From Pseudomonadota bacterium (lineage in GTDB: Bacteria; Desulfobacterota; Syntrophorhabdia; Syntrophorhabdales; Syntrophorhabdaceae): a stretch of 43,377 nt of DNA. Below are positions 1-8,347 of the stretch, in pieces (positions within the stretch are counted from its first letter, which is position 1; the number at the start of each line of letters is the position of its first letter). The notes under the pieces were generated by a model. The model ran no database searches, was not told the DNA's origin, and saw nothing but the letters and a program-made list of their open reading frames with translations. The translations under genes were made by a program, and so were the position numbers. Location of the stretch: the NCBI GenBank assembly GCA_026388255.1, contig JAPLKC010000037.1, positions 1-43,377 on the forward strand. Direction: 5' to 3'.

Positions 1-51
1 TTCTCTCGTTACGTATTGCGTGTTGCCCGATGATGCATTGATGTAGGTCAT
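1..51 (-). CDS. 5' end of an unidentified gene leaving the window
   Basis: A minus-strand reading frame starts at an ATG (51 to 49) behind a strong Shine-Dalgarno (AAGGAGAGAAAC) and stays open for 17 codons (MTYINASSGNTQYVTRE) to the window edge. The ribosome site makes a real gene start likely. The 17 residues are too few to name a family. It would be divergent from the polysaccharide genes that start at 127. Confidence 0.45.
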   Translation of the reverse strand, partial: MTYINASSGNTQYVTRE

Positions 52-126
52 GTTTCTCTCCTTTTTTTCTTACAGAAAAAACAAAGAGATAATGACCCTC
101 TGATGGTCTAAGAATCAAGTATCATT

Positions 127-1083
127 TTGTTACGTATAGCAGGTGTTAATGGATACATTGGAGCGAAAATTGCCTTAGATTTTTTACAAAAAGGCAACAA
201 GATAATCGGACTTGATTCGCGTTACGAGAATGTCTCCTCCTTAGCTAATAATCCCCATTTCCAATTTTTTAAAACCGATATTACTAACGCCACAACATTG
301 CCCGATGAAGTCAGAGAGGCTGATATTCTGGTTCACTGTGCCGCACTTGTGCATAAGCAATCATCTGATTTATCGAGGGAAAATTATTTCAGGGTTAATT
401 GTGAAGGAACAAAGAATATACTGAACTTTCTCGATAAAGGCAGGCTTAAACAGATTATTTTTCTCAGCACGGTGTCGGTATATGGAGATATATCAAACAA
501 TGTGGCTCCGGATGAAAATACGCCGACTAATCCGGAAGACTTCTATGGTGAAAGTAAATTGGCGGCGGAAAATGCAATCAGGGGGTTTTCTGAGAAATAC
601 CATATACCTTATACAATCTTCAGGTTGGTTCCCGTTTATGGGGACCTTTTTTTACTGAATATCAATAAAAGGATATATTTGCCGGGGAAGATAGCTTTTT
701 ATAAAATAGGGGCTGGGCGGCAATGTCTGTCGCTTGTTTCTGTTAATAATGTTGTTGATATTGTTGCTGCGTGCATAAATAATCCATTGTTTTTTAATGA
801 AACTTTTATTGTGAAAGATGTGGAGGATTATTCGATTAACGGGATAATAGCAACTTTCAAAGATATGTATTCGCAAAGAGGCAAACCTGTTGTGCGGATA
901 CCATTGTGCATTCCTGAGACAGCTTTTAAGTTACTGGGTCTTGTTATGCCCGAAAAGGCTAAGTTTTATGAATATCAATTGAAGAAGATCGCCAAAGATG
1001 CTGTGTATTCAGGGGGGAAGCTTCGTTCGAGAGTTCAATTGAAATGGAACATAAAAAACACGCTGAAACAGTTGAGTAGGTGA
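127..1083 (+). CDS. NAD-dependent epimerase/dehydratase (extended SDR)
   Basis: A 318-residue extended short-chain dehydrogenase acting on nucleotide sugars, probably a UDP-sugar 4-epimerase-like enzyme for surface polysaccharide. The N-terminus carries the Rossmann motif GVNGYIG, followed by the STVSVYGD region and the catalytic YGESK (YxxxK). The start is a TTG. The frame is closed by a stop at 109-111, and no ATG or clear ribosome site lies between. The protein begins a residue or so shorter than relatives, so the start is uncertain. Its neighbours, a sugar transferase and a CapD-type dehydratase, support a role in making lipid-linked sugars for O-antigen or capsule. The exact substrate cannot be read from the sequence. 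Confidence 0.8.
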   Translation: MLRIAGVNGYIGAKIALDFLQKGNKIIGLDSRYENVSSLANNPHFQFFKTDITNATTLPDEVREADILVHCAALVHKQSSDLSRENYFRVNCEGTKNILNFLDKGRLKQIIFLSTVSVYGDISNNVAPDENTPTNPEDFYGESKLAAENAIRGFSEKYHIPYTIFRLVPVYGDLFLLNINKRIYLPGKIAFYKIGAGRQCLSLVSVNNVVDIVAACINNPLFFNETFIVKDVEDYSINGIIATFKDMYSQRGKPVVRIPLCIPETAFKLLGLVMPEKAKFYEYQLKKIAKDAVYSGGKLRSRVQLKWNIKNTLKQLSR

Positions 1084-1100
1084 GTAGAAAGATAAAAAAG

Positions 1101-1377
1101 GCAAGGCTTTTTTCACCACAGATGTAAATCTGATGAACACAGATGGATACGATATAATGATTGAGTTTGTGGACTGTATTGTGATAAACCGTCAATACAA
1201 TCCACACTTCCTGCCTTTGCAGGGCAGAATAACTGACCTCTGTATACAGTAAGCCGTTCAACAATAGCACCGAAGGCGCTGATTGTTTTACCTGATTTGC
1301 CGCTCTATCCCAAATCAGGTAAAGAAAATATTCATCTGTGTTAATTTGCGAACATCTGTGGCTAAAAAAAAGAAAGG
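1101..1377. repeat. MITE-like element with imperfect terminal inverted repeats and internal hairpins
   Basis: The gap between the epimerase and the sugar transferase is fully structured. The left end has CCACAGATG (1116-1124) and AACACAGATG (1136-1145). The right end has their reverse complements, CATCTGTGTT (1333-1342) and CATCTGTGG (1353-1361), with matching spacing and an A/T-rich flank. Inside are a 14-bp hairpin with one G-T mismatch (1168-1181 with 1193-1206) and a perfect 13-bp hairpin (1287-1299 with 1311-1323). No protein-coding frame is convincing. Non-autonomous inverted-repeat elements look like this. I cannot see the target duplication clearly. Confidence 0.6.
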
Positions 1378-1388
1378 CAATGTAAGGA

Positions 1389-1955
1389 GTGAATAATAAG
1401 CGTATTTTCGATATTGTTGCGGCCACAATTTTATCAAGTATTCTTTGCATACCGATGCTGGTAGTGACGGTTATGGTGAAGCTAAGCTCCAGGGGGCTGG
1501 TGTTGCACTGGTCGGATAGGATAGGGATAGACAATAAAATATTTAAAATGCCAAAATTTAGAACAATGCGCATAGATACTCCTGATGTTGCTACGCACCT
1601 TTTAGAAAATCCTGATACTTACTTAACCCCTATAGGTCCTTTCCTGCGAAAGTTCAGTCTGGATGAATTTCCACAATTATGGAGTGTTTTAAAAGGCGAT
1701 ATGAGTTTTGTGGGGCCTCGCCCTGCTCTATATAATCAGGATGACCTTATTAAACAGAGAACAAAAAAAGGAATACATAAGATTATTCCCGGCATAACAG
1801 GATGGGCGCAGGTGAATGGCAGGGACAAACTGCCTATCCCAGTGAAAGTAGAATATGACGAATACTATTTGAAAAACAGATCGTTTTTATTTGATCTCAA
1901 GATATTATGGCTAACTTTCTATAAAGTTGTCAAAACAGAAGGGGTTAAACACTAA
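1389..1955 (+). CDS. Bacterial sugar transferase (undecaprenyl-phosphate sugar-1-phosphate transferase family)
   Basis: A monotopic membrane enzyme that moves a sugar-1-phosphate from a nucleotide sugar to undecaprenyl phosphate, the first step of repeat-unit assembly. The 188 residues match the PglC-type core. It has a hydrophobic N-terminal segment (about 10-34), [26 protein letters not shown] split over 95-115, and [13 protein letters not shown]. The only listed start is GTG 1389, but the AAGGAG (1384-1389) overlaps it, and a stop at 1383-1385 closes the frame. An ATT at 1404 has better spacing. The 5' end may have been altered by the adjacent MITE-like element. The next gene starts 1 base after the stop. 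Confidence 0.85.
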   Translation: MNNKRIFDIVAATILSSILCIPMLVVTVMVKLSSRGLVLHWSDRIGIDNKIFKMPKFRTMRIDTPDVATHLLENPDTYLTPIGPFLRKFSLDEFPQLWSVLKGDMSFVGPRPALYNQDDLIKQRTKKGIHKIIPGITGWAQVNGRDKLPIPVKVEYDEYYLKNRSFLFDLKILWLTFYKVVKTEGVKH

Positions 1956-1956
1956 A

Positions 1957-3939
1957 ATGAATTTAATGTCCCCCTCCCATGCCAAACGATTTTTATTTTT
2001 TATTTTTTTTGATATTGTATTAATTGCGTTTTCCCTCCTTTTTTCCTTCTTTTTTCATTTTGATTTTGATCTGAATGTTCCCTATCTAACCCTTATGCCG
2101 GGGGTGTTGCCTTATTTTATAGTGATTAAGCTGCTTTCCTTCGGAATATTCAGGGTATACCGGATGACTTGGAGATATGTAGGTATATTTGACCTTGTAA
2201 ATATTGTCATTGCTCTTGTTGTTTCGGCAATGGTATTAATAATCCTGAGTCTGCCTATATCATCATTCTTGCACCTTAACTTATCTATTACAGGTTTCCC
2301 TAAAAGGATTATCCTTGAGGATAGTATCATTTCTGTATTTCTTATCTCAATTTTAAGAATATCGAAAAGGCTATACCTGGAAGTAATAAGGAAGAAAAGA
2401 CCAACCAAAATGAGCAAAAGAACAATTATTATCGGGGCTGGAAATACTGGCGAGATGCTTATCAGGGATATGGCACGTAACAATTTTAACGAGTTTTATC
2501 CTATTGGATTTCTTGATAATGATAAGACTAAGGTAGGAACATATATACATGGAGTAAAGGTGCTCGATACAACAGATAGATTAAAAGATATTATTTCAAT
2601 ACATAGCGCCAATGCTTTAATAATAGCCATACCTTCTCTGAACCATACAATTCTTAAGGATATATACGATTCAGCTAAAAAATTAAACGTAGGTACCGTA
2701 AAGATTGTCCCCCGCATTTACAATTTTGATAAACCGGATATGAACCTTAAAGGGCTTGAAGATATAAGTATTGAAGACCTTATTGGGCGTCAGTCTGTTA
2801 AAATTGATTACAAAGAAATTAGGAACTTTTTAAATTACAAATCGGTCCTCATTACAGGCGCAGGGGGTTCGATAGGTGCTGAAATTGTTAGCCAGGTGTG
2901 TGCCTTTAATCCTGCCATGGTAATTCTTTTCGATATTGATGAGACAGAATTGCATAACCTCGGTCTTAAACTCAATAGACTATTTCCTCACATGTCCGGA
3001 CAGGTACATTACATAACCGGCGATGTAAGGGATGAAATGAGGTTGAAAGAAGTTTTTGAGGGCTACCGGCCGCAGATTGTATTCCATGCCGCTGCATACA
3101 AACATGTGCCTATGATGGAATATAACCCGAAGGAGGCTGTGAAAGTAAATATTTTTGGCACATATAATCTTGCAAAGACGGCAGTGGAGTGTGGTGTTGA
3201 AAGATTTATCATGATTTCTACCGATAAAGCGGTGAGACCGACAAGTATCATGGGCGCGACAAAAAGAATGGCAGAGCATGTTTGTAAAGCGATGAATAAT
3301 TTCGAATTTCGAATTTCTAATTTCAAATTGAAGAGCGAAACAAGAATTGAAACAAATACCGATTCACTCAACCCCTCAACCCCTCAACCCCTCAACCCCT
3401 CAACTAAATTCATATCCGTCCGGTTCGGTAATGTGCTGGGGAGCAGAGGTAGTGTGTTGCCGCTTTTTCTTGACCAGTTGAAACATGGCGGACCTCTTAC
3501 GGTAACACATAAAGATATGAAAAGATATTTTATGACCATTCCAGAAGCAGTGTCTCTTGTGTTGCAGGCGTCTGGAATGGGCGAAGGAGGTGAGGTCTTT
3601 GTTCTTGATATGGGTGAACCGGTAAATATCATCGATGTAGCAGAAGAACTGATAAGGATACACGGTCTGGAACCATACAAGGATATTGATATAGAATTCA
3701 CAGGCTTACGACCTGGGGAAAAGCTTTTTGAAGAGATCCTTACTGCCGAAGAAGGCACTGTTGCAAGCAAGCACGAGAAGGTTTTTATCGCAAAAAACAG
3801 TGAAAAATATTCCCTGGAGAACATCGAAGAAATCCTGAAGGAGTTCAGGGAGCTTATAGCGGAACCTTCGATCGGCAACAACGGTAAAGTAAAAGAAATA
3901 CTTAAAAAATATGTGAAACATTATGAAGAACCGGAATAG
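1957..3939 (+). CDS. UDP-GlcNAc 4,6-dehydratase-like polysaccharide biosynthesis protein (WbpM/CapD/PglF type)
   Basis: A long membrane-bound NDP-sugar dehydratase that starts the path to rare amino sugars. It has four hydrophobic N-terminal segments (about residues 12-130), a first nucleotide-binding domain (TIIIGAGNTGEM, about 156), and a second, catalytic SDR domain (SVLITGAGGSIGAEIV, about 296). Typical for WbpM relatives, Tyr of the YxxxK motif is replaced by Met (STDKAVRPTSIMGATKR). I chose ATG 1957 over the upstream TTG because it follows the previous stop by 1 base and has an AAGGGG ribosome site at 1938-1944. Residues about 448-483 are a repeat-derived insert absent from relatives, which normally run from CKAMN directly to TKFISVRFGNVLGS. 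Confidence 0.9.
   Translation: MNLMSPSHAKRFLFFIFFDIVLIAFSLLFSFFFHFDFDLNVPYLTLMPGVLPYFIVIKLLSFGIFRVYRMTWRYVGIFDLVNIVIALVVSAMVLIILSLPISSFLHLNLSITGFPKRIILEDSIISVFLISILRISKRLYLEVIRKKRPTKMSKRTIIIGAGNTGEMLIRDMARNNFNEFYPIGFLDNDKTKVGTYIHGVKVLDTTDRLKDIISIHSANALIIAIPSLNHTILKDIYDSAKKLNVGTVKIVPRIYNFDKPDMNLKGLEDISIEDLIGRQSVKIDYKEIRNFLNYKSVLITGAGGSIGAEIVSQVCAFNPAMVILFDIDETELHNLGLKLNRLFPHMSGQVHYITGDVRDEMRLKEVFEGYRPQIVFHAAAYKHVPMMEYNPKEAVKVNIFGTYNLAKTAVECGVERFIMISTDKAVRPTSIMGATKRMAEHVCKAMNNFEFRISNFKLKSETRIETNTDSLNPSTPQPLNPSTKFISVRFGNVLGSRGSVLPLFLDQLKHGGPLTVTHKDMKRYFMTIPEAVSLVLQASGMGEGGEVFVLDMGEPVNIIDVAEELIRIHGLEPYKDIDIEFTGLRPGEKLFEEILTAEEGTVASKHEKVFIAKNSEKYSLENIEEILKEFRELIAEPSIGNNGKVKEILKKYVKHYEEPE
3298..3405 (+). 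repeat. In-frame repeat insertion: AATTTCG-type heptamers plus (TCAACCCC)4.6
   Basis: Inside the dehydratase gene lie degenerate heptamers (AATTTCG, AATTTCG, AATTTCT, AATTTCA; about 3299-3329), a short linker, and four complete TCAACCCC octamers with a partial fifth (3368-3404). The stretch encodes about 36 extra residues with the 8-residue period LNPSTPQP. The same heptamer family occurs at 21700-21732. The insert stays in frame and breaks no other part of the domain. Confidence 0.8.
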
Positions 3940-4023
3940 TGTCCTTAAAATTCTTGGTTGGAGATATATCATAAAAAAATATCAGCCAAGACTATTTTCA
4001 TATTCAATAAGGGAGGAGAAAGT

Positions 4024-4551
4024 ATGAAAAAGAGATCAATAGTTGTTTTAATAAGCATTTTTTTCACGTTAACACTGTTTTTATCTGCTTATGCTATTGA
4101 TACCGAGATTACCCGAAAGACAATGAACGGTCTCCAGGGTGTATGCGTAACGGTGGAAAATATTCAGCCGAATATCCAGAAATATGCTCAAAAAGCAGGC
4201 GTTACAAGGGAACAGATGCAGAAGGATATTGAAACAAAATTAAAATCAGCAGGCATTAAAGCACTTAACAGGGAAGAATGGCTTACCGCTCCGGGAAAGC
4301 CTATGCTTTATGTAAATGTGAATACTCACGAATATGAAAAATACTGGTATGCCTATGATATTAAGGTGGAATTACAACAGGTTGTTTCTCTTGAAATGAA
4401 TCCGTCCATTAAAACTATGGCAGATACTTGGTCAACAAACATGACAGGTATAGCGAACATCGGCACCCTCAATTTAATAAGAAATAATGTGGGAGTATTA
4501 TCTGAAAGGTTCATAAATGCATATAAGTCAGTAAATGGGAAAAAACAGTAA
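4024..4551 (+). CDS. Hypothetical periplasmic protein
   Basis: A 175-residue protein with a clear Sec signal peptide (MKKRSIVVLISIFFTLTLFL then SAYA, cleavage near residue 23). I do not recognise the mature domain: it has a mixed alpha/beta look, LYVNVNTHEYEKYWYAYDI in the centre, and no cysteines beyond one near the N-terminus. The start is ATG 4024 with GGGAGGAG at 4011-4018. The frame extends further upstream without a ribosome site. It is separated from the dehydratase by 84 bases and may have its own promoter. Confidence 0.75.
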   Translation: MKKRSIVVLISIFFTLTLFLSAYAIDTEITRKTMNGLQGVCVTVENIQPNIQKYAQKAGVTREQMQKDIETKLKSAGIKALNREEWLTAPGKPMLYVNVNTHEYEKYWYAYDIKVELQQVVSLEMNPSIKTMADTWSTNMTGIANIGTLNLIRNNVGVLSERFINAYKSVNGKKQ

Positions 4552-4786
4552 AAAACAACTTACAGTCTGGTTTCAAACTCGCAGCTTAATGAAATGGCTT
4601 TTTGAAAATGTAATGTGCAAAATGTATCAAACTTAATATAAAATCAATATAATAGCTCATAGTTTTTAATAATGTTAATATAACAGTTGTAAACACGAAC
4701 AATGGGCTAATCAATACCCCCCCCGTTTTTAATCAACCACCCCAGTTTTTTCCGGCAGTAGAATCCCCTATAGTTTAATAAATCAG

Positions 4787-4823
4787 TTGTCAAATGCGAT
4801 TACATGTTATATAAATTAACATG
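4787..4823 (+). promoter_or_regulatory. Candidate promoter with inverted repeat over the start codon
   Basis: TTGTCA (4787-4792), a 17-bp spacer and TATAAA (4810-4815) lie directly before the ATG at 4821. A perfect 7-bp inverted repeat, CATGTTA (4803-4809) and TAACATG (4817-4823), brackets the -10 box and ends in the start codon. If the promoter is used, transcription would begin at or next to the ATG, giving a leaderless message. No ribosome site is present. The rest of the 4552-4820 gap is A/T-rich with a run of eight C at about 4718-4725. Confidence 0.45.
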
Positions 4824-5828
4824 ATCTATCTATTGCTTGCTGTTTTTTTGCTTCTCCCGCAATCTCTGACAGCAAACAATGAAATCACCGCTGCTTCTTA
4901 TCTGCTTGTTGAAAAAGACACTTTTCAGGTCATATCCGGCATGGATTATCATGCAAAAATGGCGCCTGCAAGCACGACAAAAGTAATGACGGCTATCATG
5001 GCTATTGAGAAGCTTTCAGGGGAAGAGATGGTAGTGCCTGACAGTAACATGCACACAATTCCTGCGTCAAAGCTGAATCTTGTCCCGGATAGAAAATACA
5101 GAGCAATGGATCTGGTAAAAGGCGCATTGGTTAAATCTGCAAACGATGCTGCCTATGCGCTTGCCGTGCATATAGGCGGTACAGAGAGCAACTTCGCCCG
5201 CATGATGACCGAAAAAGCAGAGGAAATCGGCGCACACAACACACAGTTTAGAAATGCCTCGGGTCTTTTTGCTGATGGCCAGTATACAACCTGCTACGAC
5301 CTTGCATTGATTTTCCGTTATGCTTTGTCAAATGAAACGTTCAAGGAAACATCTGCAACAAAATATTTTTTTTTCAACAAGGGCAGCCAAAATATAAAAT
5401 ACAAGAATCACAACAGACTTTTATTTTGTTTTGAGCCTACTATTGCCGGAAAGACAGGTTTTACAAAACTCTCAAGGCATTGTTATGTCGGTGCATTTGA
5501 GAAGGACGGGAAAGTGTATATTCTGTCCATGCTTGGCAGCAATAACCTCTGGGGTGATGTGATCCTGATATTGAAAAACCTTTTCAATGAATTGCCTTCC
5601 GATAAAGAAATAAAACTGGCAAAGGCAAGTCCGATTCTCCTTGCCTCTTATAGAGAAAACGGGGGAAACAAACAAATAAAACTAACAGCAAAGAAAAAAA
5701 CGGCAGCAAAAAGTCCTGTTACCCTTACCTCTTACAAATCACAGAAAGATACGAAACCAACAGCAAAAAGAAAATTAAAAAACCACAAAAACCAGAAAAA
5801 ACATAAGAATACAGCCAAAAAAGTTTAA
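4821..5828 (+). CDS. D-alanyl-D-alanine carboxypeptidase (peptidase S11, PBP5/DacF-like)
   Basis: A periplasmic serine peptidase that trims the terminal D-Ala of peptidoglycan stem peptides. The 335 residues contain a signal peptide (about 1-18) and the three penicillin-binding motifs: STTK (SxxK, about 51-54), SAND (SxN, about 108) and KTGFT (KTG, about 212). The usual PBP5 C-terminal beta domain and amphipathic anchor are missing. In their place is a low-complexity, lysine-rich tail over about the last 50 residues (many K, with T, A, N, Q). The tail could bind anionic cell-wall or LPS groups, but that is inference. The gene overlaps the next by one base (TAATG). Confidence 0.9.
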   Translation: MIYLLLAVFLLLPQSLTANNEITAASYLLVEKDTFQVISGMDYHAKMAPASTTKVMTAIMAIEKLSGEEMVVPDSNMHTIPASKLNLVPDRKYRAMDLVKGALVKSANDAAYALAVHIGGTESNFARMMTEKAEEIGAHNTQFRNASGLFADGQYTTCYDLALIFRYALSNETFKETSATKYFFFNKGSQNIKYKNHNRLLFCFEPTIAGKTGFTKLSRHCYVGAFEKDGKVYILSMLGSNNLWGDVILILKNLFNELPSDKEIKLAKASPILLASYRENGGNKQIKLTAKKKTAAKSPVTLTSYKSQKDTKPTAKRKLKNHKNQKKHKNTAKKV

Positions 5829-7138
5829 TGAAATTTAAGTATCCTGTAATAATATTCCTCATATTATTCCTTCCAATACAAATATATGCTCTGACCCTTG
5901 AGGAAGAAAGGAAATACGGACAGGAAATATATCGTGAAATAGCCAATTCCGTAACTATTAATAACGATCCCTATATCTCCATATATTTAGGCAACATAAA
6001 AGACAGTCTTGAAAACGCAACAAATTTACCGTTTCCCATAGTGCTTACCATTATAGAGTCGAATACGGTTGATGCCTTTGCCACAATCGGCGGTTATGTG
6101 TACTTGACAACCGGGCTTATCGGGATGTGCGATAAGGAAGCAGAGGTGGCCGGAGTGCTTGCACACGAGATTGCCCATATTGCAAAAAGGCATGTCGCCA
6201 AGCGTTTGGAGAAGGAAAAATATATCAATATCGGTATGTTGGCTACTCTTTTGGCAGGGATATTGATTCCTGACCCGAAAGCAAAGGAGACCATACTTGC
6301 TACCGGTAGCGCCTCTGCCATGACAATGTCACTTAAGTATTCCCGGGAAGACGAAGAAGAAGCCGACAGAGTTGGCGCTTACATTGCAGATAAAGCAGGA
6401 TATGGCGCCCTTGGCACGGCTGATTTTTTAAGAAAATTGAGGTCAGGAGGGAGCGATAAAACCTTACCGCAATATCTTCTGACTCACCCCTATCATGAAG
6501 ATCGGATCGTCAAAATTGAAAGCGCTTGGGCAGGAAGCAAAGTGCGGATAGACGGTGCCTTTTTCCCTTATCTGCTGGTAAGAATCAAGGTGCTTCACGG
6601 TCCTCTTACGGAAGGAATGAGGGATACATGGGTAAAGAAATACGCAAAAGATATTAACAACCCTTTAGCAATATATGGAATATCTCTTATGTACTCGCAT
6701 ATAGGTAATACAAATGACTCTGTCCATATTGCAAAAAGTATAAATTCGTCTTATAGAAGTCTGCTTCTCGGGGAAATCCTGGTGAATGCTCGTCAATACG
6801 AGGATGCCATTGGCGTGTTAAGGGACGAAACTTCCCCGATATCCCGTTTTTTTCTCGCAAAGGCTTATGAAGGCTATGGCGACAGGGGGATGGCGCTGAG
6901 CCTTTTTGGCGAATTATTGCAGTACGGGAGAATCTATCCGGAAATATATCACCGGTACGGTATGCTGCTGGGAAGAAGCGGCAGCCAGGCAAAGGGGTAC
7001 GAATATCTTGGCCGGTATTATCTGGAGATAGGCAAACAGCAACTTGCAAGAAGCAACCTTGAAAAAGCCATAACAAAGTATGGAATTAATTCGCAAGAAG
7101 CGAAGGATATATTAAAACTCCTTGGCACGATAAAATAA
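5828..7138 (+). CDS. M48 family zinc metalloprotease with TPR-like C-terminus (BepA/YfgC-like)
   Basis: A periplasmic protease of the BepA type, which helps quality control of outer-membrane proteins. The 436-residue protein has a signal peptide (about 1-18), the zinc site HEIAH (about 107-111) and the third-ligand region EEDEEEADRVGAY. A helical repeat-rich C-terminal half (about 250-436) reads like degenerate TPRs. The order of protease domain then TPR matches BepA. It starts one base inside the stop of the carboxypeptidase gene, so the two are translationally coupled and probably act together in envelope maintenance. Confidence 0.88.
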   Translation: MKFKYPVIIFLILFLPIQIYALTLEEERKYGQEIYREIANSVTINNDPYISIYLGNIKDSLENATNLPFPIVLTIIESNTVDAFATIGGYVYLTTGLIGMCDKEAEVAGVLAHEIAHIAKRHVAKRLEKEKYINIGMLATLLAGILIPDPKAKETILATGSASAMTMSLKYSREDEEEADRVGAYIADKAGYGALGTADFLRKLRSGGSDKTLPQYLLTHPYHEDRIVKIESAWAGSKVRIDGAFFPYLLVRIKVLHGPLTEGMRDTWVKKYAKDINNPLAIYGISLMYSHIGNTNDSVHIAKSINSSYRSLLLGEILVNARQYEDAIGVLRDETSPISRFFLAKAYEGYGDRGMALSLFGELLQYGRIYPEIYHRYGMLLGRSGSQAKGYEYLGRYYLEIGKQQLARSNLEKAITKYGINSQEAKDILKLLGTIK

Positions 7139-7142
7139 TAAC

Positions 7143-7217
7143 CCTGTAAACTTAATATATTACAGGATTGTCAGCATCATTTAATCAATTGATTCCTCGC
7201 AGCCCTGCTGCGGGGAG
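7143..7217. terminator. Two intergenic hairpins after the protease gene
   Basis: CCTGTAA (7143-7149) pairs perfectly with TTACAGG (7160-7166), just after the stop codon at 7138. A second GC-rich hairpin, CCTCGCAG (7195-7202) with CTGCG plus a bulged AGG (7208-7217), follows. Neither has a long T tract, so factor-independent termination is only a possibility. They separate the protease operon from the TRAP operon. Confidence 0.35.
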
Positions 7218-7232
7218 GTTCATTTTAATTTA

Positions 7233-7262
7233 TTGACACTTTTTAAAATTCTTTCTTATAAT
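7233..7262 (+). promoter_or_regulatory. Sigma-70-type promoter of the TRAP operon
   Basis: TTGACA (7233-7238), an 18-bp spacer and TATAAT (7257-7262) match both consensus hexamers exactly. The start codon of the binding-protein gene is 50 bases downstream, with AGGAAGGA at 7301-7308. This is the clearest promoter in the window. Confidence 0.8.
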
Positions 7263-7312
7263 GACAAATCGTTTCTATGATATGATGAACATTGTTTTGC
7301 AGGAAGGATAAT

Positions 7313-8344
7313 ATGGCGAAGAAGCATTTCGGATTAATGGCGGTTTTTGTGTTTGTTTTAGGTTTTTACTGTTTAGGATTTACTGCAAACTACAAACCGG
7401 AGTATAAGATGAGCATAATTGTTGGCCCGACAGGTCCCTGGGGGGAATCTGCCGCACGGTTTGCAGATGGAGTAAAAAAAGCTACGGACGGAAGGATTAA
7501 CATAAAGCCTTACTATAATGGACAACTTTTTGCCGGAAAACAGACCAATGAATTTCTTTTGATGAAACAAGGAGTTATAGACTTCGCCCTTGGCTCTACC
7601 ATAAACTGGTCCCCAACTGTAAAAGAGTTGAACATCTTTTCACTCCCCTTCTTTTTCCCTGGTTACAAGGCCCTTGATACCGTTGAAAACGGAGAGGTTG
7701 GCAAACAACTTTTTAAGCTCATCGAAGAAAAAGGTGTAATTGGGCTTGGATGGTGTGAAAATGGTTTCAGAGATCTTACGAACAACAAAAGAAACATAAA
7801 AAAACCTGAGGACATTAAAGGTCTTAAGGTAAGGGTGGTAAGCTCGCCCATATTTATTGACACATTCAAAGCAATAGGGGCAAACCCTGTATCTATGAAC
7901 TGGGGGGAGGCACTGAGCGCATTTCAGCAGGGAACAGTTGACGGACAGGAAAATCCTGTGGTTTCAGTTACTATTCCGAATAAGTTGTGGCAGGTTCATA
8001 AATATATAACTGTATGGAATTATGCTATCGATCCTATTATCCTTGGTGCAAGCAAACAGGCCTGGGATAGCTTTGATCAAAAGGACAGGGATGCGATTAA
8101 AACAGTTGCGGCAGAGGTGGCAAGATGGCAGAAAAAAGGTGCAAGAGAGGGGCTGGAACATAATGCAGTTTCACTTGATATTTTAAGAAAAAACGGAATG
8201 GAAGTAACGATACTCACACCCGCACAGATAAAAACTTTTAAAGATATGACTAAGCCGGTATATGAAAAATGGGAAAGGGAGATAGGCATAGAACTGGTAA
8301 AAGCTGCCGAAAAGGACATTCAGAAGGCAGCAAGGATTAGATAA
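7313..8344 (+). CDS. dctP: TRAP transporter substrate-binding protein DctP family
   Basis: A periplasmic binding protein that delivers a small organic acid, or a similar ligand, to the TRAP membrane complex. The 343 residues show a signal peptide (about 1-25, ending CLGFTA) and the DctP fold. Visible family landmarks are KGLKVRVVSSPIF with its conserved arginine (the carboxylate-binding Arg of the family), NPVSMNWGEALSAFQQGTVD and GQENP. I chose ATG 7313 because of the AGGAAGGA ribosome site. The substrate cannot be told from the sequence. The Arg suggests a carboxylate. Confidence 0.9.
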   Translation: MAKKHFGLMAVFVFVLGFYCLGFTANYKPEYKMSIIVGPTGPWGESAARFADGVKKATDGRINIKPYYNGQLFAGKQTNEFLLMKQGVIDFALGSTINWSPTVKELNIFSLPFFFPGYKALDTVENGEVGKQLFKLIEEKGVIGLGWCENGFRDLTNNKRNIKKPEDIKGLKVRVVSSPIFIDTFKAIGANPVSMNWGEALSAFQQGTVDGQENPVVSVTIPNKLWQVHKYITVWNYAIDPIILGASKQAWDSFDQKDRDAIKTVAAEVARWQKKGAREGLEHNAVSLDILRKNGMEVTILTPAQIKTFKDMTKPVYEKWEREIGIELVKAAEKDIQKAARIR

Positions 8345-8347
8345 AAA

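Noticed and set aside
959-1573. Minus-strand frame of 204 residues
   Set aside because: It overlaps the end of the epimerase, the hairpin-rich repeat and the conserved start of the sugar transferase. It has no family signature or ribosome site.
3368-3404. CRISPR array
   Set aside because: The tandem octamers have no spacers. None of the repeats in the window has a CRISPR repeat-spacer layout and there are no cas genes.
3958-4023. Upstream extension of the hypothetical periplasmic protein
   Set aside because: It would bury the signal peptide. ATG 4024 has a strong ribosome site directly ahead.
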